Assembly (NCBI GenBank): GCA_022605405.1
Contig: JABYQQ010000012.1
Coordinates: 868,001-932,000, forward strand
DNA: 64,000 bases
Direction of reading: 5' to 3'
Origin: Earliella scabrosa
Lineage: Eukaryota; Basidiomycota; Agaricomycetes; Polyporales; Polyporaceae
The notes under the pieces are model-generated. The model was not told the origin of the DNA and searched no databases. It saw only the letters and a program-made list of their open reading frames with translations. The position numbers were made by a program, and so were the translations under genes. This document shows positions 1-10,356 of the stretch, piece after piece; position 1 is the first letter of the stretch, and the number at the start of each line of letters is the position of its first letter.

Positions 1-192
1 TGCTGTAACCTGTTCAGCGGAGCATCTGACTGCCATGGTGCGGCCGTGCGGGGAAACAAGCCGCCGTTAGCCGCCCAGGGTCGGCCTGTCTCAGAAGCGG
101 CAGTGGTGCCAGAGGTCCTGCATACCGAGGTCGGTGTCAATCCTGTTTTGGACTTGCAAGTTCGACCTCACACCCATCCAGCACCGTCCACT
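1..192. other. Upstream region of ERG28, no gene seen
   Basis: This left-edge stretch precedes the ERG28 start codon and contains only short open frames without family motifs. It probably holds the ERG28 promoter and 5' UTR. I see no clear TATA box in it. Confidence 0.5.
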
Positions 193-851
193 ATGCCTGG
201 TCTCGAAATTGTCTCTGCTTGTGAGTCTGCATGGAGACTAGACCGGTAGAACAGTGGTGCTCACTCTTTCGACCGAAGACCTCCCGCAGGGCCAGGGCTG
301 GCTGCCGACGTGGCAGCTCATCGTTGCTGTCACAGCCGCGATGAACACGGTCTCCAACATGACGAGCCTTGCATTCTCGAGGCGGCTGTACAACGACACA
401 TATGGTCCGTCTTGTCCAGTCAACCCCTCGATCGTAGTCTCGTGAAACACTGACCGTACATCCCTTCAGTGAACCCTCTGCAGGCACGGACGTTCGGCAT
501 CTGGACGCTTACGTCAGCTGCCGTAAGATTCTATGCAGCCTACAACATCCACAGCAAACAGTGAGTGGAGCTGCCAGCATGAATCAACGCTAGTGCACTC
601 ACATGTGTGTCTTCCCCACAGGGTGTACGACCTTGCCATGTTCACGTACCTCTTCGCGCTCTTGCACTTCGGCAGTGAGATCCTCGTCTACCGAAGCGTG
701 AAGCTGCAAACCCCCATATTCAGCCCTATCGTTGTCGCGTGTAAGTCGGCCCATGCCCATGCGAAGCCTAGAATGGTACTCACTTGGGTGTGTAATAGCT
801 TCGTCGCTCATCTGGATGTTCCTCCAGTACAACTTCTATGTGAACCCCTGA
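193..851 (+). CDS. ERG28: Ergosterol biosynthesis scaffold protein ERG28
   Basis: Small ER membrane protein that tethers the sterol C4-demethylation enzymes (ERG25, ERG26, ERG27) in yeast. Five exons fit GT..AG rules and one frame: 193-220, 279-404, 470-560, 622-740 and 799-851, giving 138 residues against 148 in S. cerevisiae. The spliced protein carries the family signatures LPTWQLIVAV near the start, RTFGIWT in the middle, and LFALLHFGSEILVYRS toward the end, and closes with WMFLQYNFYVNP. Four hydrophobic segments are expected for the family and are visible. The exon 1 join uses an acceptor ending at 278, chosen because it keeps frame and gives the usual short N-terminus before LPQGQGWLP; that join is the least certain. 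An ERG26-like gene lies about 8.4 kb to the right. Confidence 0.92.
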
Positions 852-3175
852 CGGATCTCCGCCGTTCGTGCTTGATTCTGCTCAAAAATGTACTGAGTAC
901 CTCTCGCTATTCTGGTTCCTAGCATATCCTCGTGGGGGGCCGTTCACCCAAAATACAGTGTTGTTCTGTCTAAATGAGTCACCGCGGTGAAATGGTGCGG
1001 AGGAAGACATACCGAAGTTTTTCAAGTCCATGGTCGTCGCTCAAGGCTCTCCGCGGCCATTGCGTGCTCCCTTACGGCTGCCCTGCAACTCGATCTCGCT
1101 TCCCAGGCCGCAGTCGCGTATTCTTGTCTGCCCTTCGCTTCGCCGCGTATGCGGAGCGAAGCCCACGTTTAGCGCAAGGAACGTGCGGCCCACTGCCCAA
1201 GAAACTTCACAACACCTACGTCCAATACCCGCACCAACGCGCATGCGTGCGCTGGGGGGTACCGCTTCGGTCCCACGAAGACACGACCATTACGACATCC
1301 ATGTCGTCCGTCAACCCATGGTGCTTCTGAACCTCCGACGGCGTTTCTCCCAGCCATTCTCAGCGCACGCCATTCATGGCGACATGCTGTATGGCCCGCT
1401 CGCAACCAGGGTTCGCGTCCGGATTCAGAGGGATGAGCACCTAGCGCTATTACGGGATACACCCTGATCTACCCCTCTCCTGCCGCGCGCCTTCTCCAGA
1501 CCAGAAGCGACGATGGAAGAGGGCGACAGATGGTGGACGAGGGCGCACGGATGCAGGGGTCGCGTTCCCGTGGCGCCGAGTCGCCGTTTGTTTGAATGTT
1601 CCGGGAGGTGTCCCGGTGGTCAGCAGACGGGCCTCGGTCGCGATGGTTCGTCAGGTGGGCGAATGGAGTGAGACGTTACAAGCTGTAGCACGTTGGCGTA
1701 CGCACGCGGGCAAATGCAGGCTGCTCGTGAACTAGGTTGAAACTTGATGGCACCAATCCCAGCTGCATGACGCAGCGCAATAGGAAAGCAGAGACCGAGA
1801 GAGCATCGCGGGAAATGGGAGTATCAATTACGCAACGCTCAAGTGACAAGACGGTGTGCGGATGGGGTGCGATGACGGTCACCCGAAGCCCGCCTAGTGG
1901 AAGTCAGAATGTTTGGGCGATCGTCGACTCTTGCGAAGACTCGCGACCGGTGCGACCCCCTTGCTGACCTGGAAGGTCGCAGTTCGGTGGTTGTAGATTC
2001 CTCCTCCAGGGCTCCTCCGTGCGATAACCTCTATGAATGATACATGGATGTTGCTAAAGATAGCCACTCTCATGCCTGTATGTAAGGACCTGCTCTACCT
2101 TGAGAAGATGACCTCACAAGAATAGACTTGGTATTTTTGCATGTCCTTGGGGCTAACCTCGCCTCCACGAAATTTTCCGTTAGCCCCTTCTCCGGAGTTC
2201 GAACCTTTTGACCATGCGAAGGAACCTCACCACAACGACTTCGTGGCGTTGGCGAGCGACGATTCGTCGACGGACATGAAAGCCTACTGAAGGCCTGGAC
2301 CTGGACGTGCGCAGGACTGACGCCACGGCGTAGCTGTCGAAAGTCATCAGCGTGTCCCATGATGATGCAAGAGCGCATCAACTTTCATCAAGCCCCGTGC
2401 AGGAGGACGAAACAAACGCTTAGGGCTTCGTCCGACGCCTCAAGGAACCGGTGAAGAGATCGGGAAGACATCATCACACGGACATCGATCCGAACGGAGG
2501 ACGTTGGGGGCGCCCTGGGGGAACCATCCGACCACCAGCGACCAACTGAGAGCTGGGGACCGCTGACCTCCGTTGAGGTGCCGATGAACGTTCGTGCGCC
2601 TTCGACAAGAGTCCATGCCACAAATTCACATAAACCCGATGGCGCCGATGGGCCGTCCGTGCGTGGGGTGCTTAGCGTCCGTTTAAAGTCAACATGCGCG
2701 AACGCCAGCGAGACGCGTTCGCTGCCGTTTTACATACGAAAAATGCGGACTTGTGTTGCCCCGGAGTACGGGACGCGGACAGTGCCTGTCGCCTGTGCTG
2801 GGACAGCTGAGGCAGCGCGCGGAGCATGCAAAATGACTCCATCACGTGTGCGGGGTACATCATGACGCCGAGACCAAGTGTTACGTTGGGGACGGCGGGT
2901 GGACGAGAGGCGGGCTCGGAGGAGGCGAGAGGGAGCGAGGGTCGGCAGGGCTGGCGCAAGAGACGCAAAAGCTTAACTCATGGGAGGAATTGTTTGCCGA
3001 GGAAGAAGACGGCGTGCGAAGGAGGAAGGAGGAGTACGGCAGGACGGTGACGAGGATCAGGAGGCTTCAGACGCCCGTGCTTGAGCCACCGCGCGTGGGT
3101 GATCGTTCTCGGCGATGTCGCCAACTCCAGTCCGGCTCGACTCCGTCCGTCCTCTCCCCACTCTGCAATGACTCC
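852..3175. other. 2.3 kb intergenic region, no supported gene
   Basis: Between ERG28 and the F-box gene there are only overlapping open frames on both strands, the longest about 145 codons, with no recognisable domain and no consistent intron pattern. No tRNA could be folded: a B-box-like GGTTCGAACTCC on the minus strand near 2198-2209 has no matching A box or acceptor stem. I report it as apparently non-coding. Confidence 0.5.
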
Positions 3176-3182
3176 TATATAA
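3176..3182 (+). promoter_or_regulatory. TATA box of F-box/LRR gene
   Basis: TATATAA lies 126 bases before the ATG at 3308 and is followed by a pyrimidine-rich tract (about 3190-3255) typical of fungal transcription start regions. The assignment is by position and sequence only. Confidence 0.55.
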
Positions 3183-3307
3183 CCTAAGCCGATCGGCCTC
3201 CTTCTCCCCGTTTTTCTCCTCTTGCCCGTCCACCACCACCACTGCTCACCTCCTCCCGCCCAACCACACGCGTACATCCACCTCTGCTTCCGTCTTTGAT
3301 ACCTTCT

Positions 3308-5711
3308 ATGTCTACGGAAGTGTCCCTCGTCGACCAGTTTCCCCCGGAATTGCTCGCAAGCATATGTGCCCGCATCTACGCTGCTGGTCTTCCTCCCCCG
3401 ACCTCGTCCCTCGATCCCCCACTGTGCTCTGACACCTCCGGTGCGCCCACCGGTCTTCCCTCATCATACCCCTGCGCATCCTGGCCCGAGTCAACCGTCC
3501 GAAAAACCCTCGCCAGTCTCTGCTTGGTGAATAAGGCATGGTACGAAGCTGCAAAGCCTTGGCTGTGGCGCAAGGTCGAGATTCGCCTTCCCCGAAGCTG
3601 GCTCGCCATCGTCGAGGAGGTTGCAGGCGGAGATGACGAGGATGCTAGTGAGGAGCAGGCCGCGCTCATGGTCGACCAAACGCTCAAGAAGGCTGAGACC
3701 GCGGCGCTCGCGGCGCGACACCTGCTCGGAGAAAGTTCTAGCGACGACGCGGCGTCGGACCTCCACGACAAAGTATTGGAAAGGCTCTCCGGGCCGGACA
3801 TCTCCATCCCGCCGGAGCTGCTTACCCCGCCCGCCAGTCGCGACCCCAGTCCCCGACGCCTTCGGACCAAGAGCAAGTCCCCCGCGCGCTGGAAGCTCAT
3901 GCGCTCGATCAGTGTCGCTGTGCAGGATGTCATGGAGCGCGCGCACCCTGGAATCTACGGTGAGTCTCGGACATGGCACTGCACTCCCACTCGGAACATA
4001 CTAAGCGCATGTCTCTGTCATGCAGTCCCTCCCCCTCATGATCCGCACCCAGGGCGTCTCATCCGACACCTCGATTTTAACCACTTCCGAACGATCGGGA
4101 TGCGGCGTTCAGTCGAGGAGGGTGTCAACAACCGCTTCGTCACTGGTGACAGGCTGGCAGCGGTGCTCAAGGTCGGTAATCTTGTCTACGCATGTGCGCT
4201 GATCATGACACAGTCACTGACGAACGTGTCAATAGGAACTCCCGAATCTTCTTGTCTTCGGCGCCACGGAGTACATGGATGGAGCGCTCACGTTCTCTGT
4301 GTTGAAGGAGCTCCTTCTTCGTGGGTCTGCATCGCGGGGTCGCGGACGCCCATCGCGCGGACGGGACGTCGTGATCCCGGATCCCAACGACCCGGAGCAT
4401 GAGGACCTCGAGCGCCGGCGCGAGTGCAAGGATTTGGAAGCCATCGACTTGACAGGTTGCGTCAGCGGAGTATTCGTGAGCGCTCTGACGCAATTCGTGA
4501 ACACATTCCTCCTCGGACGTTCCGACTCCGACTCAACAGACAGCGAGGACGAACGTGAGCGTCGCCGCCCTCGCTCCAGGAACCTAGTCCAGGAAGAGTC
4601 GCTGCTCTTCCCAGGCATGCGTCGTCTTGGCTTGCGTGGCGTAAAGTCTCTCCAGCCGCACATCCTGGAGCCGCTCGTTCTCGCCTTCCCTCACCTGACG
4701 CACCTGGACCTGTCCTGCACCCGGATCTCACCTGAAGGACTGAATGCTCTGGGCGCATCACACACCATCCGCCTACAGTCGCTCGCCCTTGAGCGCTGCA
4801 ACTGGCTGACAGGAGAGAGCATCCGGGATTTCCTCGTTGAGGCGCCTGCTGCAGCTGATCTCCGGGAGCTGTCGCTCTACGGCGACTGGACGTTCCCATC
4901 TCCCCTGACCGAAGACCAGCTCCGTGACATCCTCGCGCTCGCACCCTGCTTCAAGAGCGGCCAGCTCGTTTACCTGGACCTGTCGAGTACCCCACTGACA
5001 CGCGATCTCCTCGTGAACGTCTGTCCACCACAGCCCCGCCTCCGCTCGCTCGGACTCTCGCACATCCGAAACCTGGAGCTTACCGCCATCGCGGACTTCC
5101 TCACCAACAAGGCCAGCAATGTCGAGGTCCTCACGCTGGTCACGTCCACTCCCGAGCTCGGGTACGGTGGACCCGTGGTGTCCGCGCGCCAGGCCACGAT
5201 CGCTCTCCACGCGCAACTCGTCCGCCCATTGTGCACGCCACCCTTCTCCTTCTCCCTGACCGCATCGAAGGCGAAGGTCCAGGAGCCGCCCACCCGCCTC
5301 CGTGTCATCGAGCTCGCGCCACCGCTCCTCACAGGCCTTGGAGCAGGCGCGGGAGCGTGGCGCATCATCCGTAGCAAGGGCGGCCGCGGCTGGTACGTCG
5401 ACACGGCCAGCGGATGGGTAGCGCAGCCTTCGGACGACGGCGAGGAGGGGCAGGGAAGCGTGCTGCGGCGGGACCTGGAGCCCACCCATCCATGGCGGAT
5501 CGAACTCGAGGCACTCGCTGATGCGAACGGTAACGTGAGCAGCGGCGTCGGTTGGCACTCGCGTAAGATGGAGGTAAGTGGTCGGGTTATCGATCCTGCT
5601 GAGGTAGCATGTGAGCTGATTCTGATCGATATTCAGGTCCTGCACGGTGATGGCCTCCTCGGGCGCGAAGCTGGCCTGTATGGCGCCGTGTCATTCGCGT
5701 ACCAAGGATGA
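3308..5711 (+). CDS. F-box and leucine-rich-repeat protein, uncharacterised
   Basis: Probable substrate adaptor of an SCF ubiquitin ligase. Four exons (3308-3959, 4026-4171, 4236-5573, 5637-5711) give 736 residues. The N-terminus looks like an F-box (VDQFPPELLASICARIY ... LASLCLVNKAWYEAAKPWLW) with a Ser/Pro-rich insert of about 40 residues between its two halves. An acidic and Ser-rich linker follows. From about residue 370 leucine-rich repeats are visible, for example LTHLDLSCTRIS, LQSLALERCNWLT, LVYLDLSSTPLT and LRSLGLSHIRNL. A charged Arg/Ser/Asp stretch (DSDSTDSEDERERRR) interrupts the repeats. F-box/LRR proteins are very numerous in basidiomycetes, so no orthologue can be named. The ATG was taken as the first one downstream of the TATA box. 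Confidence 0.8.
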
Positions 5712-8229
5712 GGTTCTGGTGACACCGTTCCGTGTCGGACTCATTGTTTCATCTTTCTCTTTCTTGGTTCTGGGCGTCGACGGTCGTAATGTCCTGGTTT
5801 TGGATTTCTGCTGTATTTGCTGTGTACCACCTGCTCCTCGTCCTTTGTTTAGCATATCGCACCGCATCGTTCGTCATTCGCACGCACCCAACACACCACT
5901 ACCCATTACCCACTACCCACAAAAGACCTAGCATACGTTACCCCGCTCACCCGCATTCCCCCTTAAACGCAAAAAAGTTCCCGGTCTCGGTTCGCCTCGA
6001 GGAACACTGGTCATGTGTACACTAATGTATCTCACCATCGTCATCTTGTGCAATACTTATCGATCCTTCGTATCATACGTCGCATTCGTACGCAATCGTC
6101 CCCATCCCCAAGGTCCCGTTTCTCCTCGCGCACGCACATATGATGTATTTTAGCATCAGTTCGCACGTACTCGCGGCAATTGGTTATATTTGGGATACAC
6201 CCTTGGTGTGTGTGGGCGCGATACGTTTGTCGGTTCACTGCTCTAGCAATCCCTTACGGCATTCAAGGGTACTGATGTTCCTTAGCGTTGCGGCGAGATG
6301 TGGTCGGCCGAGTGGAACCTGCAGTGCGGCGAAGTTGACTCGGCGGCAATCCCGCGCGCCTCTTGCAGACAACCGTCAGGTAAGGACCACCGCAACCTAT
6401 GCATCGACGAGACACCGCATCCCTGTCAGATATCGGCCTCAGAGTCTGTCTCTAAATATGAATATGTTTCTTACAACCCTCATCAGCTTGTACGCGTGCG
6501 CGCCCCGTGTCGGAGCCCCCGCGCGCGCGACTCTGGACACTGCGTCCTGCGAAGCCGGATACCAAGGCACTATGATGTGTGGTTAACCACCCCGCCGCAC
6601 GCTCCCACAGGCTCCGAGATAACGTCACTGCACTCGAGCGTCGCGGGACCGCGCGTGTGGGCAGATCTGGGAGGTGCGATATCTAAGTACCGACTGACAC
6701 CGGTTCGCGGCACTGACTATGAGCTTATCTCCTTATCTCGACCTCGCGCTGATGCACATAAACACCGCCAAATTCCAATGTTCGTGCACCTGACGGTCGC
6801 TACGAACGCTCGCCCACTCGGTATGTCAATGGTCGGGGCATTTGCGCTCCACGCGGGTGAGCGCGAAGAGCAGAAGGAGCCTTCCCTCAGATGCGTCAGT
6901 CGTGCTTCATGTCTTCGACTTCCGACTTGGCGTGCTCTCTGACTGGCCGGCGTGTCGTAAGGCCAGCGCCCCGGAATCACGCGCTGTTGGGATATGCTCA
7001 CGGCTCGGATACACTCGCTGAGGTCCAGGAGATAAGTGCTGTCCTTATCGTTCTGGATGGTTGAACCTTCTATAAGGGGACGACACAGCTTTGCGTTTGT
7101 ATGGTACTTACTATCCGGGTCGCCGCCTCATTGCAGCTTGCAGTGTGTACCTATGTCGCCTGCATGACACTTGTGTTCATCGTGGATGACATGCATCTAG
7201 GTATGGAAGGTGCCAGTCTGAAGTCACGACTCACCATGACCATCACATCCGGGTCGGGATCGCGCATAGACGCCCGACGACAAGGCTTCACGTTGGGCCG
7301 TAGCAGACGTCCTCCGAGTCGATGGCAGCTTCGTAGCAGGAAGATGTACCTGGAGCCTCCTGAAGCGAAAAGACATGCGTATTCTCTTGAGCACGTCGAG
7401 TCGCAGCTTGCGGAACGATGGGCGTCAACGCGGATAGTCACACCCCACGTGCGTCCTGTCACATAAGGTGTCACATCGTCAGTACACGCGATCCCACTGC
7501 AGTGCTCCCTCTCTCTCTCCACCAGCTTCCAAGCCTCTCTTCTGCGTGTCAAGCGCTTCCTCGGCTCCCTCAGCCTCACCGGCGATGGTCTCCTGCCCAG
7601 TTCTCGTCTCGCCGCTTCCACAGAAAAGGCAGCAACTTTGCCGTGAAGTTGTGGCGGTCTTGCTCGAAGATGAATGAATTATGGAGAGCGCATTGAATCT
7701 ATGAGGCGACCAGGTGAGAGTAGGGCGATCCGGTATCAAGCAAGGAACCCGCGAGATGTCGTACTGGACGGTTTGGCCTCGCCACCGGAGGAGGCAGTGG
7801 GAGTGTTTATCGGAGGGGCGGCCGCGTTCGTAGCACGGGGCAGAATGGCCTGCTGGGGTGTATCAGTCGAGGGGTCATGAACGCGAACACATGGTGGAAC
7901 AAACCATAGGGCGGTCGGGCTTTGTGTTGGCTTCCTGCGTAGGATCCAGGTTGATGGCGGGAGAGTCAGATGGGACAGTGTGTATTCGGAGCGGTTTTAA
8001 AACGACGGATGAGCCGATCGCAGGGGCGGAAGGCGCCGTACCAGCTCCAGTTGTGATCGCCTGTTCGCAAATCAAGCTCAGGATTAGCGTCCAAACTCGT
8101 GCACTGAAGTGTACAATGTAAACATACGATTGTACGCCCATCCGCGAGCGCCTGCTTTCGGCCACTGTACGTGGTTGTGCCAATGATCGCGGAGTCTTTT
8201 TCATGCCCTTCTCGTCTTGCACAATGAGG
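5712..8229. other. 2.5 kb region: F-box 3' flank, then no supported gene
   Basis: The first 300-400 bases are T/C-rich and probably 3' UTR. Beyond that the open frames (up to 214 codons near 6298-6942) lack domain motifs, start without ATG and overlap equally good frames on the other strand. A TATA-like TATAAGGGG at 7071-7079 and GATA-type motifs (CTTATC at 6724, 6732 and 7044) are present, but the ATG frame that follows at 7101 has no recognisable product. The last part may be the decayed 3' end of the DUF6535 relic that follows. Confidence 0.4.
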
Positions 8230-8720
8230 TTTCCCGTCCTTCGACCAGCTCGTGGAGGAACTCTTCATCTTGATGCTGTCTCCCCCGGAAGATTATGATG
8301 AACCAGTTCATGTACTTCCACGTTGAAGGCGGTGAGAACCGCAGAGAAGAGACAGGCCTGTTCGGAGACATCTAGTTCATGGTTGAAGTACAGATGCAGC
8401 AATCAACACATACGTATACCAACAGGGTATTGATCTCTTTGTTCCACCGATCGACCAGCTCGTCGCTGTAAGCCTTGACGACGCTCGCCGTCTCGTTCTA
8501 GGCGTTCTTCTCCTCTTCCTCAGTGAATTCGGCCTTACGCCCGGCCCAGAGATCCTGGAATATCAACTACTACACCAGCTGTAGTTCCAAATTTGTTGTA
8601 TGCATACGTTCGGGGTAGGCAATCTCCAACTTGATGGCAATCGGGGGGCGAAAGGTCGTCCACGGCAATATTCGGCGGTGGCTTCATCTCGAATGCAGAG
8701 CTCGTAGCACCTCGCTCTTC
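8230..8720 (-). pseudogene. Relic of a DUF6535-family gene
   Basis: Reading the minus strand, two blocks match the fungal DUF6535 N-terminal pattern: a first exon block ending DELVDRWNKEINTLL, then an intron (GTATACG..AACAG, about 8359-8428), then ACLFSAVLTAFNVE, which corresponds to the family's (A)GLFSAVLTAFxxE segment before its first membrane helix. The block upstream reads WAGRKAEFTEEEEKNA followed by an in-frame stop, and after the second block the frame reaches a stop within about 20 codons. The rest of the domain is missing. So the gene is broken by at least one internal stop and by truncation. Function of intact members is unknown. A further upstream block (MKPPPNIAVDDLSPP, about 8620-8690) may be its original N-terminus. 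The identification rests on my memory of the family motif. Confidence 0.65.
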
Positions 8721-9252
8721 TGTTGATGTGCAACCTTGCTTCTCAGTCTCGTCTTATACAGAACATGCTTCTATTGCGGGGTCGGCCATGGCTGGGATGT
8801 GGTCAGAGGCAAGTCCGCAACTCGAGCAAGTTCAAGTTGCACTTAAGGGCCTGTAGGCGCTCGCCGGGCCATTGTGGCGCGTCTCCTCTTCGCGCTCGAG
8901 CCTGAGACTCGAGTCGTCGCCTGGCCTCTCCCAACTCTGCATGCTTGCTCGAGCTCACTCTTAGCCTGACGGTTTCACTCGACTGCGTCCTGGAGGTCGT
9001 ACCTACAGAAATAAACACTCCCCTGCCCTGTCTTCTTTCATTCGATTTCGACGCCTGGTCCACACCTTAGAACACCATCTCCGCAATCCGACTTCCTCTG
9101 CGGCGCGCTCGGACTCGGAGTCAGCTCGAGCTCAAAGTGCTTGGACGCAAGGTACGTATCCCTACCGCCGTCAATCCATCACAGGTACTTATTACTATCC
9201 CTTTCCGTCATCAACCCCAAGCACATTTCTCCCCTGCCCTTCCAACCTTCCC
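8721..9252. other. Intergenic region downstream of the ERG26-like gene
   Basis: No coding pattern is seen. The stretch around 8890-9130 is rich in short CTCGAG/GAGCTC palindromes. It probably includes the 3' UTR of the minus-strand ERG26-like gene. Confidence 0.4.
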
Positions 9253-10356
9253 CTACTGCGACTTCCTCTCCTGCTCCTTGAACCATTCCGCCGTCTTCTG
9301 GATTCCCTCACGCATGCTGTACAGCGGCTTGTAGCCCAACACCCGCTTCGCCTTTTCAATGTTGATCGTCCGGACCTTGTACGTGTACCCGACCGTCTCA
9401 ACAGACATCGCCGGCTCCTTCTTCCCCAAGGTGAGGATCCATGTCGCCCACTCCGTCACGAACCCCAGGATCAAGCCAACCCAGAGGGGGATCTTGACGA
9501 GCTCCTTCTCCGACACGGGCGTGCCCCACGCCTCGGCCATCAAGAGCGTGAAGCCCCAGAACGGGACGCGCTCGTCGTTGGAGATGTTGAACGCCTCGCC
9601 CTCGATGCGCATCGGGTCCCCGGGTGGCAGCGCGGGCGCGTCCGCCGCCTGGAGCAAACGCGATGCCGCAAGCAAGAAGGCGTGGACGAGGTTCTCGATG
9701 TACGTGAAGTCGTAGTCGTTCTTGCCCTCGCCCAGCTGGTACCTCGCGCGCCCCGTGCGGACGTTGTTCACGACACGCGCGCTCAGCAGGAAGTCCCCGG
9801 GCCCGAACGTGGTGCACGGGCGGATGGCGAGCGTGAGCATGCCGTGCGCACGGTTCGCGGCGAGGCACTCCTCCTCGGCGAGCGCCTTGGTGAGCGTGTA
9901 GACGCGCTTCTGCACGGGCGGCTTGAGGACGGGGAGCGTCTCGTCCGCGTCGACGAGGTCGCTGACGTTGTCGTGGATGACGGACGAGCTGGAGCAGTAG
10001 ACGAAGGCCTTGACGGTGCCCAGCCCTTGCGCGAGGGAGAGGAGGAGGCGCGTGCCGTCGACGTTCACGCGGTAGAACGCGTCGTGGTTGCGCGCGAGCG
10101 GCGGCGGGCACGCGATGTGGAAGATAACGCGCGGCGGATGCGCGAGGCTGCTGAAGACCGCGCGCATGGCGGGCTCGTCGGAGATGTCGATGGCGTGGTA
10201 CTCGACGCCGGGGATCGTGTGGCTGGAGGTATTCACGTCGAGGACGACGATGTTGCAGTCCGGCTGCGCCTGCTTCAAAGCCTTGACGAGGTTGCGGCCG
10301 ACGAAGCCACAACCGCCGGTGACCAGCACGGATCCGAAGGGTTCATAGGACGCCAT
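9253..10356 (-). CDS. ERG26-like C-3 sterol dehydrogenase (3-beta-HSD family)
   Basis: NAD(P)-dependent extended SDR, 367 residues, single exon. The family oxidises and decarboxylates 4-carboxysterols in ergosterol synthesis. Visible features: Rossmann motif TGGCGFVGRNLV (residues about 13-24), the HIACPPP core strand, catalytic YTLTK (Tyr and Lys in YxxxK), RPCTTFGPGD, the FDWTY-like YDFTYIENLVHAF, GEAFNISNDERVPFW, and the C-terminal AKRVLGYKP..MREGIQKT typical of ERG26. A hydrophobic stretch (IPLWVGLILGFVTEWATWIL) before KKEPAMS fits the family's membrane association. An in-frame extension upstream to 10428 exists; I chose the ATG at 10356 because MASYEPFGSVLVTGG gives the usual short leader. 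Fungi often hold several ERG26 paralogues, so the true ERG26 role is inferred, not shown. Confidence 0.87.
   Translation of the reverse strand: MASYEPFGSVLVTGGCGFVGRNLVKALKQAQPDCNIVVLDVNTSSHTIPGVEYHAIDISDEPAMRAVFSSLAHPPRVIFHIACPPPLARNHDAFYRVNVDGTRLLLSLAQGLGTVKAFVYCSSSSVIHDNVSDLVDADETLPVLKPPVQKRVYTLTKALAEEECLAANRAHGMLTLAIRPCTTFGPGDFLLSARVVNNVRTGRARYQLGEGKNDYDFTYIENLVHAFLLAASRLLQAADAPALPPGDPMRIEGEAFNISNDERVPFWGFTLLMAEAWGTPVSEKELVKIPLWVGLILGFVTEWATWILTLGKKEPAMSVETVGYTYKVRTINIEKAKRVLGYKPLYSMREGIQKTAEWFKEQERKSQ

Noticed and set aside
2190..2215. tRNA B-box-like sequence GGTTCGAACTCC on the minus strand
   Set aside because: No A box or acceptor stem pairing at the right distance, so a tRNA gene could not be folded.
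6298..6942. 214-codon open frame
   Set aside because: No ATG start, no domain, and other frames equally long on the opposite strand; probably chance in GC-rich DNA.
7101..7466. ORF after a TATA-like box at 7071, with a hydrophobic N-terminus
   Set aside because: No signal-peptide cleavage pattern, low hydrophobic length and no conserved pattern; too weak to call a gene.
9398..10312. 304-codon minus-strand frame and a 231-codon plus-strand frame
   Set aside because: Shadow frames of the ERG26-like gene; Arg/Pro/His-rich compositional artefacts of GC-rich coding DNA.
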